Assembly (NCBI GenBank): GCA_014607495.2
Contig: CP053167.1
Coordinates: forward strand, 620,001-684,000
Source: Carposina sasakii
Taxonomy: Eukaryota > Arthropoda > Insecta > Lepidoptera > Carposinidae
Reading direction: 5' to 3'
Length of the DNA: 64,000 bases
In this document: piece after piece, positions 44,188 through 56,000 of the stretch
Layout of the letters: every line of letters begins with the position of its first letter
Position numbering within the stretch: the first letter of the stretch is position 1
Program-made: the position numbers and the translations under genes
The notes under the pieces: generated by a model
The model's input: only the letters and a program-made list of their open reading frames with translations
Databases searched by the model: none
What the model was told of the DNA's origin: nothing

Positions 44188-44312
44188 GGTCTGTCAAGCA
44201 TAAGTTGATATTTCGGGGCTTTATTATCAACGTAACACTAATAATGGTTATGATACGTAGCCTTAGGACAAAATCTTGGAGAACTGCTAAGTCAGTTCTC
44301 CTTTACCTTCTT
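44188..44312. mobile_element. MITE-C, right end replaced
   Basis: Starts GGTCTGTCAAGCATAAGTTG as at 24987 and continues to 'gagaactgctaagtcagttc', then joins a SINE3 copy without the TGACAGACC end. Confidence 0.55.
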
Positions 44313-44317
44313 CTTCA

Positions 44318-44560
44318 GCCTATTGCAATTCACTGCTGGACGTAGGCTTCCCCCAGGGCACGCCACAAGGCTACTGCTACAGGGGGCTTTTGCCCATAGT
44401 CACCACGGGTTGGTGATCGCAGTGTGATTTTCACACTTTGTTGTCAGCACAGGAGGCGCTGCTGTCCACCTCCCGGAAACGCTTAATCGCCTCGTACGAT
44501 ACCCACGGGCAGGCAGGGGTGGTACAAACTCTACTCTGCCGGCACCACGCGGCTATGCCC
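44318..44560 (-). mobile_element. SINE3, near-complete
   Basis: 'cttcagcctattgcaattca', 'cccatagtcaccacgggttg', 'gaggcgctgctgtccacctc', 'actctgccggcaccacgcgg'. It carries a short deletion of 'ctgggcaggcg'. Confidence 0.67.
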
Positions 44561-45029
44561 TTTACCTATACCTACTATAAATACTAAGCCAACATTGGGT
44601 TTAACTGAACCCATGATACCATTACTCTTATACATAGAAATAAAGTTATTCCCAAATCCCTGCTGTTATACTATTTCGTGCAATTCAGTCCAGTTTTTCC
44701 TGTTCCCGGGGGAATTTGAAATCTTCACACTCCGAAAACATACACAATACATTCTACAATTTGGTGAACAACAATTGAAAATAGGTGGGAATATTCCAGT
44801 TTTTTCCAGTGAAAATTTACAGTGAGTTTCGTTTTTTTATGCAATATCTGCCTGGCTATTCCTTACCTACACCCTGTACATCGATAAAGACTCTAGTGTT
44901 TCCGCCAAGACGAGTTTGTATTGTTTTGTTTTCTTTCGGATTAGAATTCATTAGATTCACTCATCTTCACTAAACATTAAGGAAAAAAATATAATAAAAA
45001 AAAACAAAAAATTTTCAAATTTTAATGCC
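44561..45029. other. Stretch with no gene recognised
   Basis: Two overlapping ORFs (44595-44825, 44785-44973) are AT-rich and lack motifs. Confidence 0.25.
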
Positions 45030-45285
45030 ACGTGATGCTGGCAGAGTAGAATTCGTACCACCCCATATCTGCCCGTGGGTATTAAGGGCGATTAAGGGTT
45101 TCCGGGAGGTGGGCAGCAGGCGCCTCCCGTGTTGACAATATAGTCCAAAATACAAACTGCGGTCACCAACCCGCCCGCCCAGCGTGGTGACTATGGGCAA
45201 ATAGCCCCCATGGCAGTCTTGTGGCGTGCCCTGGGGGAGGCCTACGTCCAGCAGTGGACTGCAATAAGCTGATGATGATGATGAT
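45030..45285 (+). mobile_element. SINE3, near-complete
   Basis: Begins 'cacgtgatgctggcagagta', passes 'ggaggtgggcagcaggcgcc' and ends 'cagtggactgcaataagctg' with (ATG)n. Confidence 0.67.
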
Positions 45286-46154
45286 ATCTTATTCTTTATT
45301 GTACACAAATCACTAGAGTCAATATAGAGAAAATTGCAAAAAAAGTATTCTAAGGCGTGTTTATGTCTGCAAGAGATTTCTTTGAGCATACCAAATAATA
45401 AAGTGAAACAAATAGTTTTACAATAAGATTCGTTTTCCTAATTTTAATCTGGAATTATCTTTAAGAAGAAAATGTGCGATTTTCATTCTTTTTTTCTTTT
45501 AATGACACCAAAATCAGTCACATACAAATAGTGTAGTCAAATAGATCTTCACCACAAGTTCATTTTTTTATGCAATTTTTTTTTTAAGGGGCTTTTTACC
45601 CAAGTGAGTATAACAACCCCATTGTATCACCTTATTTTACAAAAAGGATAAACATACTATTATTAACCTACTGATGCAGGACTGTGATTAGCTTGCATAA
45701 CATAATAGCACAAGTAGAAATCGGCTCAGAGAGAATTGTTTGCATGATTCCTACATCTAACAAATTTATCTTGAGCTTCCTCATCAATAATCCTCATAAT
45801 ATTACAAGTTCATACATACTATAATATGCAAAAAGAACTTTATCTCCAACCTATTAGTTAATATGCATGCCTTTAAATTGCATAAAAAACAGGCAAACTA
45901 TAAAATATAATAAACAAAATAAACTGAAACAATTTTAAATGAAGTATCAACATTGAGGTATTATTTCCTTGGTAACCAGTAAAGCGTAAATTGAACAGAT
46001 TTCCATTTAATTACTACGGACTCTGGAACTCGACTCTCAAAAAGGATAATTTCTTGTTATCTTATAAAATTCATGGCTGTTTTCGTACATCGCGCCGCAA
46101 ATTTTGGAGGCGGTAATTTAAATCAATACATTTTAATTTAGGCGATAAGTTCCC
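45286..46154. other. Stretch with no gene recognised
   Basis: AT-rich, no shared repeat. Confidence 0.25.
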
Positions 46155-46335
46155 GAAATAGTGCAGAACTACAGGATCATAAAAGAGTTCACACAGCCAC
46201 ATCGTGTAACATAGACGGGGATAGACGTAAATGACCAGTTACGAGTTGCTAGCTTATCGCCTGAGAGAACACCTAAGCTCTTTAGTCGACTCTTACAACA
46301 TGCCTGCTAATGTATCCTAATAAAGCTCCACATAA
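46155..46335 (+). repeat. Repeat Y, near-complete
   Basis: 'gcagaactacaggatcataa', 'cagttacgagttgctagctt', 'cctgagagaacacctaagct', 'gtcgactcttacaacatgcc' in family order. Confidence 0.58.
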
Positions 46336-46602
46336 GGCCAGGAAAATTACTGTGTTGACTATCAATGATTGTTCCCGAGTGTATAATTGTTTACTGGGTT
46401 AAAGCAGTGAATAGAAAATAGAAATAATTTGCAATAGCAAAATCATGATGCCATATCCATTACAATATGACTTTAATGCACCAAATGCCTGCCAAGTTAA
46501 CAGTTTGAAAACTTGTCTAATTAGCACCCTTAACTGATGAGGGGTGACTTGATACAGATCTGACGAAAATTTACGTCATTACCACTTAATATTTATATAC
46601 AT
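46336..46602. other. Unassigned, short
   Basis: Nothing recognised. Confidence 0.2.
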
Positions 46603-46752
46603 ACTAGCTGTTGCCCACGACTCCACCCGCATCCTAACAAATGTATCCCATGTCCATACTTCCAACTCTGTGTGATTGGATTAGTTAATAAAGCACAAAG
46701 AGGTTACAAATAAACACGGAAAGTTATACTTTCTCATTTTTAATATTAGTTG
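46603..46752 (-). mobile_element. Diverged Helitron (Helitron-3), minus orientation
   Basis: 'actagctgttgcccacgact' at the left and 'ctttctcatttttaatatta' at the right. The inside shares 'cttccaact...tgtg' with 39843-40003. The CTAG end is intact here. Confidence 0.5.
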
Positions 46753-46810
46753 GGGTATTCTAAAATGAATACCATAACATGATAAGAAAAAAACCTATAT
46801 TCCCACTGGC

Positions 46811-46992
46811 CATCATGGAGAGAGCGGGAAGTCAAAAAAATTATTGTCGTTATCCCCTTTATCAAAGGGGTCAACGGGCTGTTAAAGTTTTACGTTGGCC
46901 CCATCATGGGGACAGCGGGAAGTCAAAAAAATTATTATCGTTATCCCCATTATCGATGGGGACAACGGGCTGTTAAAATTTTACGTGTCGTT
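46811..46992. repeat. Two tandem 91-bp units with internal hairpins
   Basis: CATCATGG at 46811 and again at 46902 marks the 91-bp period. Both units share 'agcgggaagtcaaaaaaatt' and 'aacgggctgttaaa'. The junction has the palindrome CCCCATCATGGGG, and the second unit has ATCCCCATTATCGATGGGGA. A partial third unit (GTCGTTGTCCCCATGG) follows. Confidence 0.88.
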
Positions 46993-47379
46993 GTCCCCAT
47001 GGAATTATTAATCCTTGTGTACTCGTAACTTTACTTTTCCTCAACAAGTCAAATATATATAAAATCCTTGGTAACTTAAATACTAAATAAAATACTAGAT
47101 AGTCCTTACTTTACAAAATACTTCAAAAATACTAATTTATAACCGAATTTGTTCAAGAAAATTACAAATTAGTTCACATAAATATTCATACAAAAACAGT
47201 GTCTCTACTTTTTTGTGGGATGCCTAATTATTGACTCTCATAGCAATACCGATCTTATTTACAAGAATATGCCTTGCTATCGTGTATTGTCTTTGTGACC
47301 CTATTTAATCTATGGGAATCCAACGAATAGCTGGATATCAACTAGCTATAGGGTATAGAAGAGGTATATTAGACAAAAT
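46993..47379. other. Unassigned, AT-rich
   Basis: No gene recognised. Confidence 0.2.
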
Positions 47380-47623
47380 ATTAAATAAATGAATATTCAC
47401 ACACTTCACAACAGATTGACCTAGTCCTACATTAAGATCCATAAGGTCTTGTATCGTGGGTACTAAGCAACGGTATATAAATACATAGATAAGTATACAA
47501 ACATCCATGACTCGGAAACACACATCGGTATTCATCGTATCAATGTATGCACCTACCGGGATTCGAACCCAGGACCTATGGCGTCGCAGACAGGGTCACT
47601 ACCTACTACACCAATCGGCCGTC
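47380..47623 (-). mobile_element. SINE1, full-length
   Basis: Right end is the head (complement of 'ccaatcggccgtc'), with B-box-like GGTTCGAATCCCGG; left end is the AT-rich tail 'attaaataaatgaatattca'. Confidence 0.8.
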
Positions 47624-47954
47624 ACATTTATTTGGCCGCATTTTGTGAATAAATTTTCTATAAGTTGTTGATCATTGGGCAATTTCCATCATCCACTTCT
47701 ATTTATACGTTAAAAAATTGCTATGTAGTATGATAATAAGGCAGTTCGGCCGAATTTATCAAATCGTTACAATGTTTGTGACAGGTCGGAGAAAAAACAG
47801 GCGGTTTCGGGGGAAATGCTAAATGATTTTTTAAATAATTTATACGTATATTTGAGTAGGTGCCTAACCCATTTTTCTCGACATTTCGCTGGCCTTTTTC
47901 CATTTACTAAACCTAGGTAGTCGATGCTGGAGCTTTTTAAAGTGATTATTTATA
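47624..47954. other. Unassigned
   Basis: No gene recognised; the 60-residue minus ORF at 47721 has no motif. Confidence 0.2.
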
Positions 47955-48052
47955 ACTGTTTCGGGAGGTGGGCAGCAGCGCCTCCCGTGTTGACAACATA
48001 GTCCAAAATACAAACTGCGGTCACCAACCCGCCTGCCCAGCGTGGTGACGAA
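47955..48052 (+). mobile_element. SINE3, central fragment
   Basis: From 'ctgtttcgggaggtgggcag' to 'ctgcccagcgtggtgacg'. Both ends are missing; it stops 10 bp before a Helitron-1 start. Confidence 0.6.
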
Positions 48053-48062
48053 ATAGAATTAA

Positions 48063-48297
48063 TCCTACTAAAATTATAAACGCGAAAGTTTGTAACTATG
48101 GATGCATGGATGGATGTTTGTTACTCGTTCACGTAAAAACGGCTGGAGCGATTTTTATTTAAATTTGGTATGGAGTTAGCTGACACCCTGGATTAACACA
48201 TAGGCTACTTTTGATCCCGGAAAAATGTTTTTATCCCGGATAATTTCGACATTTTGTTTTTTCTGCAGTCCACGCGGACGGAGTCGCGGGCGTCCAC
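48063..48297 (+). mobile_element. Helitron-1, CTAG lost
   Basis: Starts TCCTACTAAAATTATAAACG after an A, keeps the hairpin CGCGGACGGAGTCGCG, but ends GGCGTCCACAAAT instead of CACTAGT, so the terminal CTAG is mutated. Confidence 0.73.
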
Positions 48298-48359
48298 AAA
48301 TAAAATAATATAATTTTGAATTTTGGTGAATTGCTTTACATATCCACTCGGCGTAGCCA

Positions 48360-48538
48360 ATACTGCAGGATCATAAACGAGATCCCACAGCCACGTTTGG
48401 ATTGGCAGGTACAGATATAGATGATCGGTGATAAGTCGCTAGCTTATCACCTTAGACATTGCCCCAGTTCCTTAGTCGACTCTTACGATACCCACGGAAG
48501 GAGATGCAGCTGATGTATTCTAGTAAATCCCCGCATTA
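48360..48538 (+). repeat. Repeat Y, complete reference copy
   Basis: 'actgcaggatcataaacgag', 'atcggtgataagtcgctagc', 'ccttagtcgactcttacgat', 'ggagatgcagctgatgtatt'. One of the least diverged copies. Confidence 0.6.
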
Positions 48539-48727
48539 GCTGAGGATTTGAATTGCTGTTTTATATTTCCTTCTAAATAATTAATTTCTTAATTGGGCAC
48601 TTGGAAGGAAATATTATAATGTTTACACTTAGATCATAATGCTTATAATAAATTTTATAGTTCGACAAAATACAAAATTATGTTCATAAGATCGTTACTG
48701 CTTGAAAGCAGGATACGAGTACAACAC

Positions 48728-48865
48728 TGAATCATCATCATCAGCCTATTGCAGTCCACTGCTGGACGTAGGCCTCCCCAAGGGCACGCCACAAGACTGC
48801 CATGGGGGGTATTTGCCCATAGTCACCACGCTGGGCAAGCGAGTTGGTGAACGCAGTTTGTATTT
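48728..48865 (-). mobile_element. SINE3, 5'-truncated
   Basis: Left end (ATC)n and 'agcctattgcagtccactgc'; right side stops after 'acgcagtttgtatttt'. Confidence 0.65.
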
Positions 48866-48906
48866 TAACAACATTGAATATTATATAACACAAATATGAC
48901 AAAAAT

Positions 48907-49158
48907 GACGGCCAATTGGTGTAGTTGGTAGTGACCCTGCCTGCGACGCCATAGGTCCTGGGTTCGAATCCCGGTAGGTGCAAACATTGATGTGATGAAT
49001 AACGATGTTTGTTTCCGAGTCATGGATGTTTATATACTTATCTATGTATTTATATACCGTTGCTTAGTACCCACGACACAAGACCTTAGGGATCTTAGTG
49101 TGGGACTAGGTCAATGTGTTGTGAAGCGTGTGAATATAAAAAAAAAAAAAAAAAAAAA
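48907..49158 (+). mobile_element. SINE1, full-length with a poly(A) run
   Basis: Head GACGGCCAATTGGTGTAGTT, A-box-like TGGTGTAGTTGGTAGTGA, B-box-like GGGTTCGAATCCCGG, body to 'tcaatgtgttgtgaagcgtg', then 'gaatat' and about 20 A. The long A tract suggests a fairly recent insertion. Confidence 0.83.
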
Positions 49159-49590
49159 TTACGAAGTACGTACTCAAGCTACCTCCATTTATAGCAGGCT
49201 ATTAAATTTTAATTAGGTACCTTCATTTGAGAGGGATTTCGAGAATGAGGCATATATTCTCATTAATATATATTAAATGGTAGTATAATATTAAAAAATT
49301 CGATATTTTATTATCTTTGCTTGGCAACCTGCCCGTTATCTTGGACTTCTTGAATTATCAATTTTTTATTAGACTCGAGGAATTCCTTCCGGTAAACGAG
49401 ATTTCTCTTTTTTTCCATTCGTGTCCCGAAAATTAAGGAAAATCCTATGTTACTGGATGGATGGATGGATGAATGATTCTCAGTCATTCAAGACGACGTA
49501 TTGTATATATAGAGAAGAAGAATATATATAGAATATAATTATTTCGGCGGCGCGTGTACCAAATTTTTCTATGAATTATAAATATTCATA
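49159..49590. other. Unassigned, AT-rich
   Basis: No gene recognised. Confidence 0.2.
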
Positions 49591-49973
49591 CAGAGTGATT
49601 TTTGGTCGTCAACGTTCCCGAAAACTACGGAATCTCCTCATCATCACGATCATTTTTCTCCATGGAAGCATACCTGGGAAGTGTCTGGTTTCCAAAATAT
49701 TAGGGTCCAAAGTTGAGTAAATAGACTGCGTTTTTCTGCATAAATGCACATAGACGCGCGTAGCAGGATTTTTTCACAAAAAATAATTAATATCTGTCTA
49801 TAAAAAAACTAACATAAACACTAGACACTATAAATTTCGCAGGATCAAGGAATTTAAAATTTTTTTCAAAAAAAAAAAAAAAAAATTCCCAGCATTTTTT
49901 TGGCATAAACTTACTTTATTTCATGTATAGAATACGTACCCTTCGTTAAAGGTGGCCACAAAAAAACATCCTG
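49591..49973 (+). mobile_element. DNA-F2, full-length
   Basis: CAGAGTGATTTTTGGTCGTC to 'aaaaaaacatcctg' with ATA on the left and TATA on the right. The ends CAGAGTG / CATCCTG are an imperfect inverted pair, close to CAGGGTG / CACCCTG. Confidence 0.74.
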
Positions 49974-50018
49974 TATACTTGTAATATAAATAGGTTATAG
50001 AATGCGTTTTACAATATA

Positions 50019-50306
50019 CTAGCTGACCCGGCAAACGTTGTTTTACCATCTAAAAGGGGTTGATCCTAGAGGGGTGAAAATTCGTGGTTGTATATATTTT
50101 TGTATGCTGTATCATAAAAAAAACAAAAAAAAATATTAAAAAAAAATTTGGGGTGGACCACCCTTAACATTTAGGGGGATGAAAAATAGATGTTTTCCTA
50201 TTCTCCACCCTAACCGATATGCATGCTAAGATTTACGAAAATCGGTCGAGCCGTTTCGGAGGAGTTTAACTTCTAACACCGTGACACGAGACTTTTATAT
50301 ATTAGA
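50019..50306 (-). mobile_element. Helitron-4, CTAGCTGACCCGGC type
   Basis: The plus strand starts CTAGCTGACCCGGCAAACGT and ends 'gacttttatatattaga', so the minus strand reads TCTAATATATAAAAGTCTCG to ...GGGTCAGCTAG, with TC/CTAG ends. The body includes 'ggaccacccttaacatttag' and 'aaaatcggtcgagccgtttc'. Confidence 0.68.
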
Positions 50307-50799
50307 TATATAATCCATAGGTATATACATACAGGCAACACTATGGCCGTGTCACTGGCAATCATATTGATATAATAGAAATACAAGAATCTTATGCTTA
50401 CGCTGGACAAAATTAGCCAAGCGATACTGGCGTTCTATACCTTAAATACTCTAAGAACAAATTGTTATCGTTTATTATGGATGAAATCTCTTCCAGAAAC
50501 CGGCGGTTACTGTAATAGCCAGACGCATTGCAGCAAAATAGAAAGTAATAAGTGCAAAAAAGCGGTTTTCTAATAAATACTAATAGCTGTACTCTTTCAC
50601 GAAACTAATTTGGCACCCATAGTGGTATACGCTGCCCTACTAGCCTACTTCAACCCCTTACCCGCTTTACAAATTAGTTTCCCATCAATTATGGCTTAGT
50701 AAGTGTCAAGTTGGGGTTTTTGTTATTTGAATGTTTATGAAAAATCTTCGCAAATATTTCTACAATTTTCTTTTATATGTTTCCGAATAGTAAAGTCAC
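50307..50799. other. Unassigned
   Basis: No gene or shared repeat recognised. Confidence 0.2.
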
Positions 50800-50996
50800 G
50801 GACGACCTTGGCCAGGTCGTCCGTCCATCTCGCGAGTGGCCTTCCCACGCTGAGTTTGTTGATACGTGGTATCTACTCTAGAACTTTCCGGCTCCATCGG
50901 CCATCAGTTCTTCGAGCTATATGCCCTGCCCATTGCCACTTCAGCTTGCTGGACCGTTGAGCTATGTCGGTGATCTTTGTGCGTCTGCGGTTCGAA
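50800..50996 (-). pseudogene. RTE-type LINE C-terminal fragment
   Basis: The minus strand encodes RTKITDIAQRSSKLKWQWAG, HIARRTDGRWSRKVLE, a stop, then IPRINKLSVGRPLARWTDDL, the typical RTE C-terminal stretch. Truncated at both ends. The plus-strand ORF here is a shadow. Confidence 0.72.
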
Positions 50997-51263
50997 ATTA
51001 TTCCCAAATTGGGTACTAGAGATTACCAATAATAACTGGGTATTTCCATAATAAATCAATTAAAACGGACAGCCAATCTAAACAGTCTCCATCCATTTAA
51101 ATTCTACAATTACCGAATTTGATGATTCGGTATCAATTAATTATGGTTTAAGTTTGATTTTGATAGGTTTCTATTAGAACCGTGCATAAATGCAAAATGT
51201 ATTTATTGAAATTGAACTATTTCAATGCGGAAATTATTTTAATAAATAGGTTTTAATTGATAA

Positions 51264-51470
51264 CTAGTAGACGCCCGCGACTTCGTTCGCGTGGACTGCA
51301 GAATAAACAAAATGTCAAAATTAGCCGGAATAAAAATATTTTCCCGGGATAAAAAGTAGGCAAAGTGTCAGCTAACTCCATACCAAGTTTTATTAAAATC
51401 GCCCTAGCCGTTTTTATGTGAAAGAGTACGAGTAACAAACATCCATCCATCCATACTCACAAACTTGTTC
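51264..51470 (-). mobile_element. Helitron-1, 5' end lost
   Basis: CTAGTAGACGCCCGCGACTT at the left; ends about 'catactcacaaacttgttcg' without the 'tataatattagtagga' terminus. Confidence 0.7.
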
Positions 51471-51489
51471 GTATTTTCCTTAACGTGAC

Positions 51490-51590
51490 CTCGTTACTGA
51501 CTGACCCCGTTATGCTAATCGTGACTGTGGGATCTCTTTTGCGATTGTCAACCCCATTTTTGGGAATATATCCGTATGTTTATGTATGTA
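51490..51590 (-). repeat. Repeat Y, diverged fragment
   Basis: 'gtgggatctcttttgcgatt' and 'gggaatatatccgtatgttt' resemble the 5' part of repeat Y. Confidence 0.35.
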
Positions 51591-51914
51591 AAAGTCATGT
51601 ATAAAGAGGATCTAGAACCTAACATAGTATGTAACTGATAGGTACACTTCTTTCGCTAATTCACTTACATGAATATCTAGCAGATGTACTCGTACCTACC
51701 ATGCATGAAGAAGTTGCATGATATATGTATCACATCTAAGGGACTCCAACATCAGATCAGCGGGCCTATAGATATAAATTACGTTAAAAATGTTTCCGAA
51801 TTTGAATAATTTGAATCAGAATCTAATGGAATAAGAAATAAATGGGAAAAGGTCTAAACAAACCCTAAGGTATCCTAGTAATTCTTATTTAATAACATTT
51901 TTCCTGAATATACG

Positions 51915-52197
51915 TGTTACTGCCGAGTCTTCATCGGCCACCATCGGCCACCATCGTCGCCGGCGCCGCCTTGTGCAGGGCGCGCGGGAGGGTGGCCACT
52001 CGGGTCTGAGCCACCAGACGGTCAGACTACCTCAGCAAACGTAGCGGGCGCGTCTAGCCCAATTCTATATTTTTACACTAAGTGCTCAACTCATTTGTAA
52101 TCTATTTTAAATACCAATATAATACCTTGCATGAAAATCTTGGTGTCTAATTTGGATCCGAAAACCTACATTAAGTACGCCCCTATAAGCGCGTACA
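51915..52197 (+). repeat. 5' LTR of the BEL/Pao element
   Basis: Starts TGTTACTGCCGAGTCTTCAT and ends GCGCGTACA, TG...CA ends. Includes a 12-bp direct duplication ATCGGCCACC ATCGGCCACC near its start and a GC-rich block. Against the 3' LTR it has CAGGG for CGGGG and GATCCG for GATCTG. Confidence 0.95.
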
Positions 52198-52199
52198 TT

Positions 52200-52212
52200 T
52201 GGCGACCGTGAC
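52200..52212 (+). promoter_or_regulatory. Primer binding site
   Basis: TGGCGACCGTGAC begins three bases after the LTR. It would pair with a tRNA ending GTCACGGTCGCCA; tRNA-Arg is the usual primer of related elements, from memory. Confidence 0.7.
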
Positions 52213-53078
52213 ACTAACAACGAGCGACGACCGTTGGAATTTACCTGCATTTGGAAAAAATTGGGATACTGCTGTGGCGCCTTACCAAACATTGAAGGTC
52301 TATGCCGAATGCCGATAAAAAGTAAGCCCGTTCCTTTATTATGCCTAATCCTTGCCTTATCCTAAACTTAAATTCTATTTCTATATAAAGTGTCTAGCTT
52401 CACGACTGTCTAATTGCCTATCCAATTAAATAATTTTGCCAATGGTTGATTTCTGTACAGATCAAATGCATTGCACTGTTATCGTAATACAATAACAGGC
52501 CGTAAACGGTTAATTGGTTTACGGAACAGCTGTGCAAAACAAGTTACTTATATACCTAATTATTTAAAGTTCAAGTTAATATATTTTGTGCAACAATAAA
52601 TAAATGTAGGTAGGAATCACGTACAGTTAATACAGTAGTCCTACTGTACAGCAATTTACCGTTAGTTGAGTGCTTAAACTACCTACTACGCTTCGAATTT
52701 TTTTGTTTTGTCACCTTCCTCTCTTGCCAAAGGTGCTTATAGTAATATCTATATAATTAATTATCCTATTTACAAAATTTGTTTACATTTAAACCGGAAA
52801 CCTACTTATCTATTCATTTTAATACGAGAAATATAGCTATTTTAAAGTCCATTGTCGGTGCATTCCAGTGTCGATGCATAATTCGTTTGCCGGGTGATAC
52901 TAAGCGCCTTGCGGTGCTGCGTGGTATCGTCGCAGGGGTGAGCGGACGCAGTCGCCGATAAGCTGTGCCCGCCCGGCGCAGCTCGTGCTGTTGGCCGGCT
53001 CGGCGGGTGCGAGACTGGACTGTTTAACCGGTTTGATTGCATCTGTTTATTTACCTAGCTCATTGTTTCTATTCAATG
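52213..53078 (+). other. BEL/Pao 5' leader
   Basis: About 870 bp of non-coding sequence between the primer site and gag, AT-rich at first and then GC-rich from 52890 to 53010 ('gtcgcaggggtgagcggacg', 'ggccggctcggcgggtgcga'). Confidence 0.6.
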
Positions 53079-56000
53079 ATGGAAGGCGAAGGAACTAGTA
53101 GTACCGAGTTAATTAAAAAACTTAACAAAAGACGTGGTGGAATCAAAAGTCAATTAACAATGTTTAAAGAATTCGTAAGGAATTTGAACGCGGGTCAAGA
53201 TTCTGGTCTTTCATCATTGCAAATTAAAGAGCTGAGTTTGCGATTAGATGGCCTTCGGAGGTTAATGAACGATTACAATACCGTACAGCTGCAACTTGAA
53301 GATATTTCTCCTAATTGTGATGAGCAGTTGGCCGAAAGGGGTCAAACTGAAGGCATATTTTACTCGCAAATTGCGCTCGCACAAGATATGATTGACAATT
53401 ATTCTGCCAAAGTAGTAGAAGGTGACGAGTACAAGTCAACTTCCAGCCATCATAACTTGAATAATTCTATACGTTTGCCTACAATTAATTTACCGACGTT
53501 CGACGGTAACTATACGCGATGGCTGGAATTTAAGGATTTGTTCGAGTCATTAATCCATAACAATGATTCCATTGCTCCAGTGAATAAATTTCATTACTTG
53601 AGAAATTCTCTGCATGGAAGTGCTAGTGTTGTGATAAAGTCTATTGATTTTTCTGCCAGCGGATACGAACTTGCGTGGAATACACTGTGTGAGAGATATG
53701 ATAATAAGAATATTCTTGTAAACAATCATTTAAGTTCGATCGTAAACATAAATCCCATAAATAAGGAATCTTTTAAGGCCTTAAGATATTTGTTAGATAC
53801 CGTATCTAAAAATTTGAATTCTTTGGAGTCGCTAGGTATTTCCACTAAGGGCTGGGACCCTTTAGTAATTTTTTTGGTGTCATCTAAGTTAGATCCTAAG
53901 ACAAATGGCAAATGGGAGGAGTATAAAGGCAGTTATACACGTCTATCCTCAATTAATAATACTGCAGAGGTGCCTACATTGGAGCAATTTAAGGATTTTT
54001 TACGTAATCGTGCTAATGTACTAGAGACTATGTTTTGTAGTAGGTCTAATGAAAAACCCTGCGGAATTTTAATCAACAAAAGCACAAGTAAAGACAACAA
54101 ATACCCAAAATCTTTTGTGGCCTCTTTGGAGGGTTCCCGTATTAAACCTTGCTTAGTATGTGGACAGGGTCATTACATTTTCCAGTGTAATAAATTCAAA
54201 GCTATGAGTGTTGAAGACCGTCTTGTTCAGGTATCTAAACATAAACTTTGTACCAATTGTCTTCGCACTGGACATAATGATCCGCAATGTTCTCTCAAGG
54301 GAACCTGTCGTAGCTGCCGAAAGAAGCATAACACACTTTTGCATAATGACAGTGTCGTTAGCAATAATATCGCGACATCTGATACCGCTGAAAATAATGT
54401 CGTTAATTCAGTAGCCAATTTATCTACTGGCACACCAGGTCAAGTGTTGTTATGTACTGCTCAGGTCGAGGTTTATTGTTTGCATAGCGATGAAACTTGT
54501 CTTGCGCGTGTTTTATTGGATACGGGAAGTCAGTCATGTTTTATTACAAACGATTTGAAAGAAAAGTTAGCACTACCCACTAGTAAAATAAATTCATTTA
54601 AGGTTTCTGGAATCAACAATAAGCAAACAGAAATAACTGAACGAACTCGAATAAAGGTCAGATCGCGTTTCAACCCATTTACTATAAATGTAGATTGTTT
54701 GGTGATCCCGTCAATAACAGGGAACTTGCCTAATGTTGAGGCTGATGTCAAGAAATTGAATTTACCTAATGGCGTTGACCTTGCTGATCCTTTGTTTTAT
54801 AAGCCGTCGCAGATTGATATCTTGTTAGGTGCTGACAAGTTTTTTGAAGTAATTGGTTTTAATCAAATTAAATTGGGGAAAAACAAGCCGATTTTACAGG
54901 ATAGCAAGCTAGGGTGGATAGTGGCTGGTTTCACAGGTGATCGCTACTATCGATCTAATTGTAATTTAGTAAATTGTAATTTGGCCACTACAAGGCAAAA
55001 ACCGGCATCACTACAAGATGTCGACAATTCTTTAAGGCGTTTCTGGGAGGTCGAAGAATTGCCTTCCGATTGCAAGCCTTATTCGATCGATGAAGAGTTC
55101 TGTGAAACTCATTTTATCGAAAATACAACCCGTTTACCTAATGGTCGATTCTCTGTGCAGATGCCATTTAAGGAAGAGCCGGAGGAGTCTCTCGGCACCT
55201 CATATCCTATAGCCATGAGGCGTTTTATTAATTTAGAGAATAAATTAAATAAAAACCATAAAACTAAAAATGAATATAGTAATTTTCTTAAAGAATATGT
55301 TGAATTAGGGCATATGACTGAAGTTAAACAGCCACCTGTAGGTTATTATTTACCCCATCATTGTATAATACGTGAACAAAAGGAGACAACTAAGCTCAGG
55401 GTCGTATTTGACGCTTCTGCAAAAACGACTACAGGCAAATCTCTCAATGACATTCAGGCTGTTGGTCCGGTCGTACAGAGTGATCTCCTATCAATACTTT
55501 TGCGTTTCAGAACGAACAGGTACATCTTAACAGCGGACATCGAGAAGATGTATAGACAGATCTCCCTCAGCGAACAACAGCGTCATTGGCAGCTCATTCT
55601 GTGGAGAGATCACATTGATCAACCAATCAAAACATTTCAGCTCAATACTTTGACGTACGGTACGGCTTCAGCTCCTTTTATTAGCACAAGATGTCTTAAG
55701 CAGTTAGCTCTAGAATGTTCGGATAAGATCGTAGCCAATGTAATTGAAAATGATTTTTATATTGATGATCTCAATACAGGATCCTCGAGTATTGAGGAAT
55801 TAAAGCACATCTATACTCATGTCGTAAAAGTTTTGAATTCTGCGTGCCTTCCTCTGAGAAAATTTCGAACTAATTGTCCCGAAATTCTCGAGGATCAAAC
55901 AGGATCATCAAATTGTCTTGATTTTGATAAGGAAGCTAGCGTTCTCGGATTGAAATGGTTCCCTCAGTCAGACCACTTGCACTTTCCAATTGATATTGAA

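Noticed and set aside
53037..53078. Start of gag-pol at 53037
   Set aside because: The codon is TTG; ATG codons at 53076 and 53079 follow in the same frame and are better starts.
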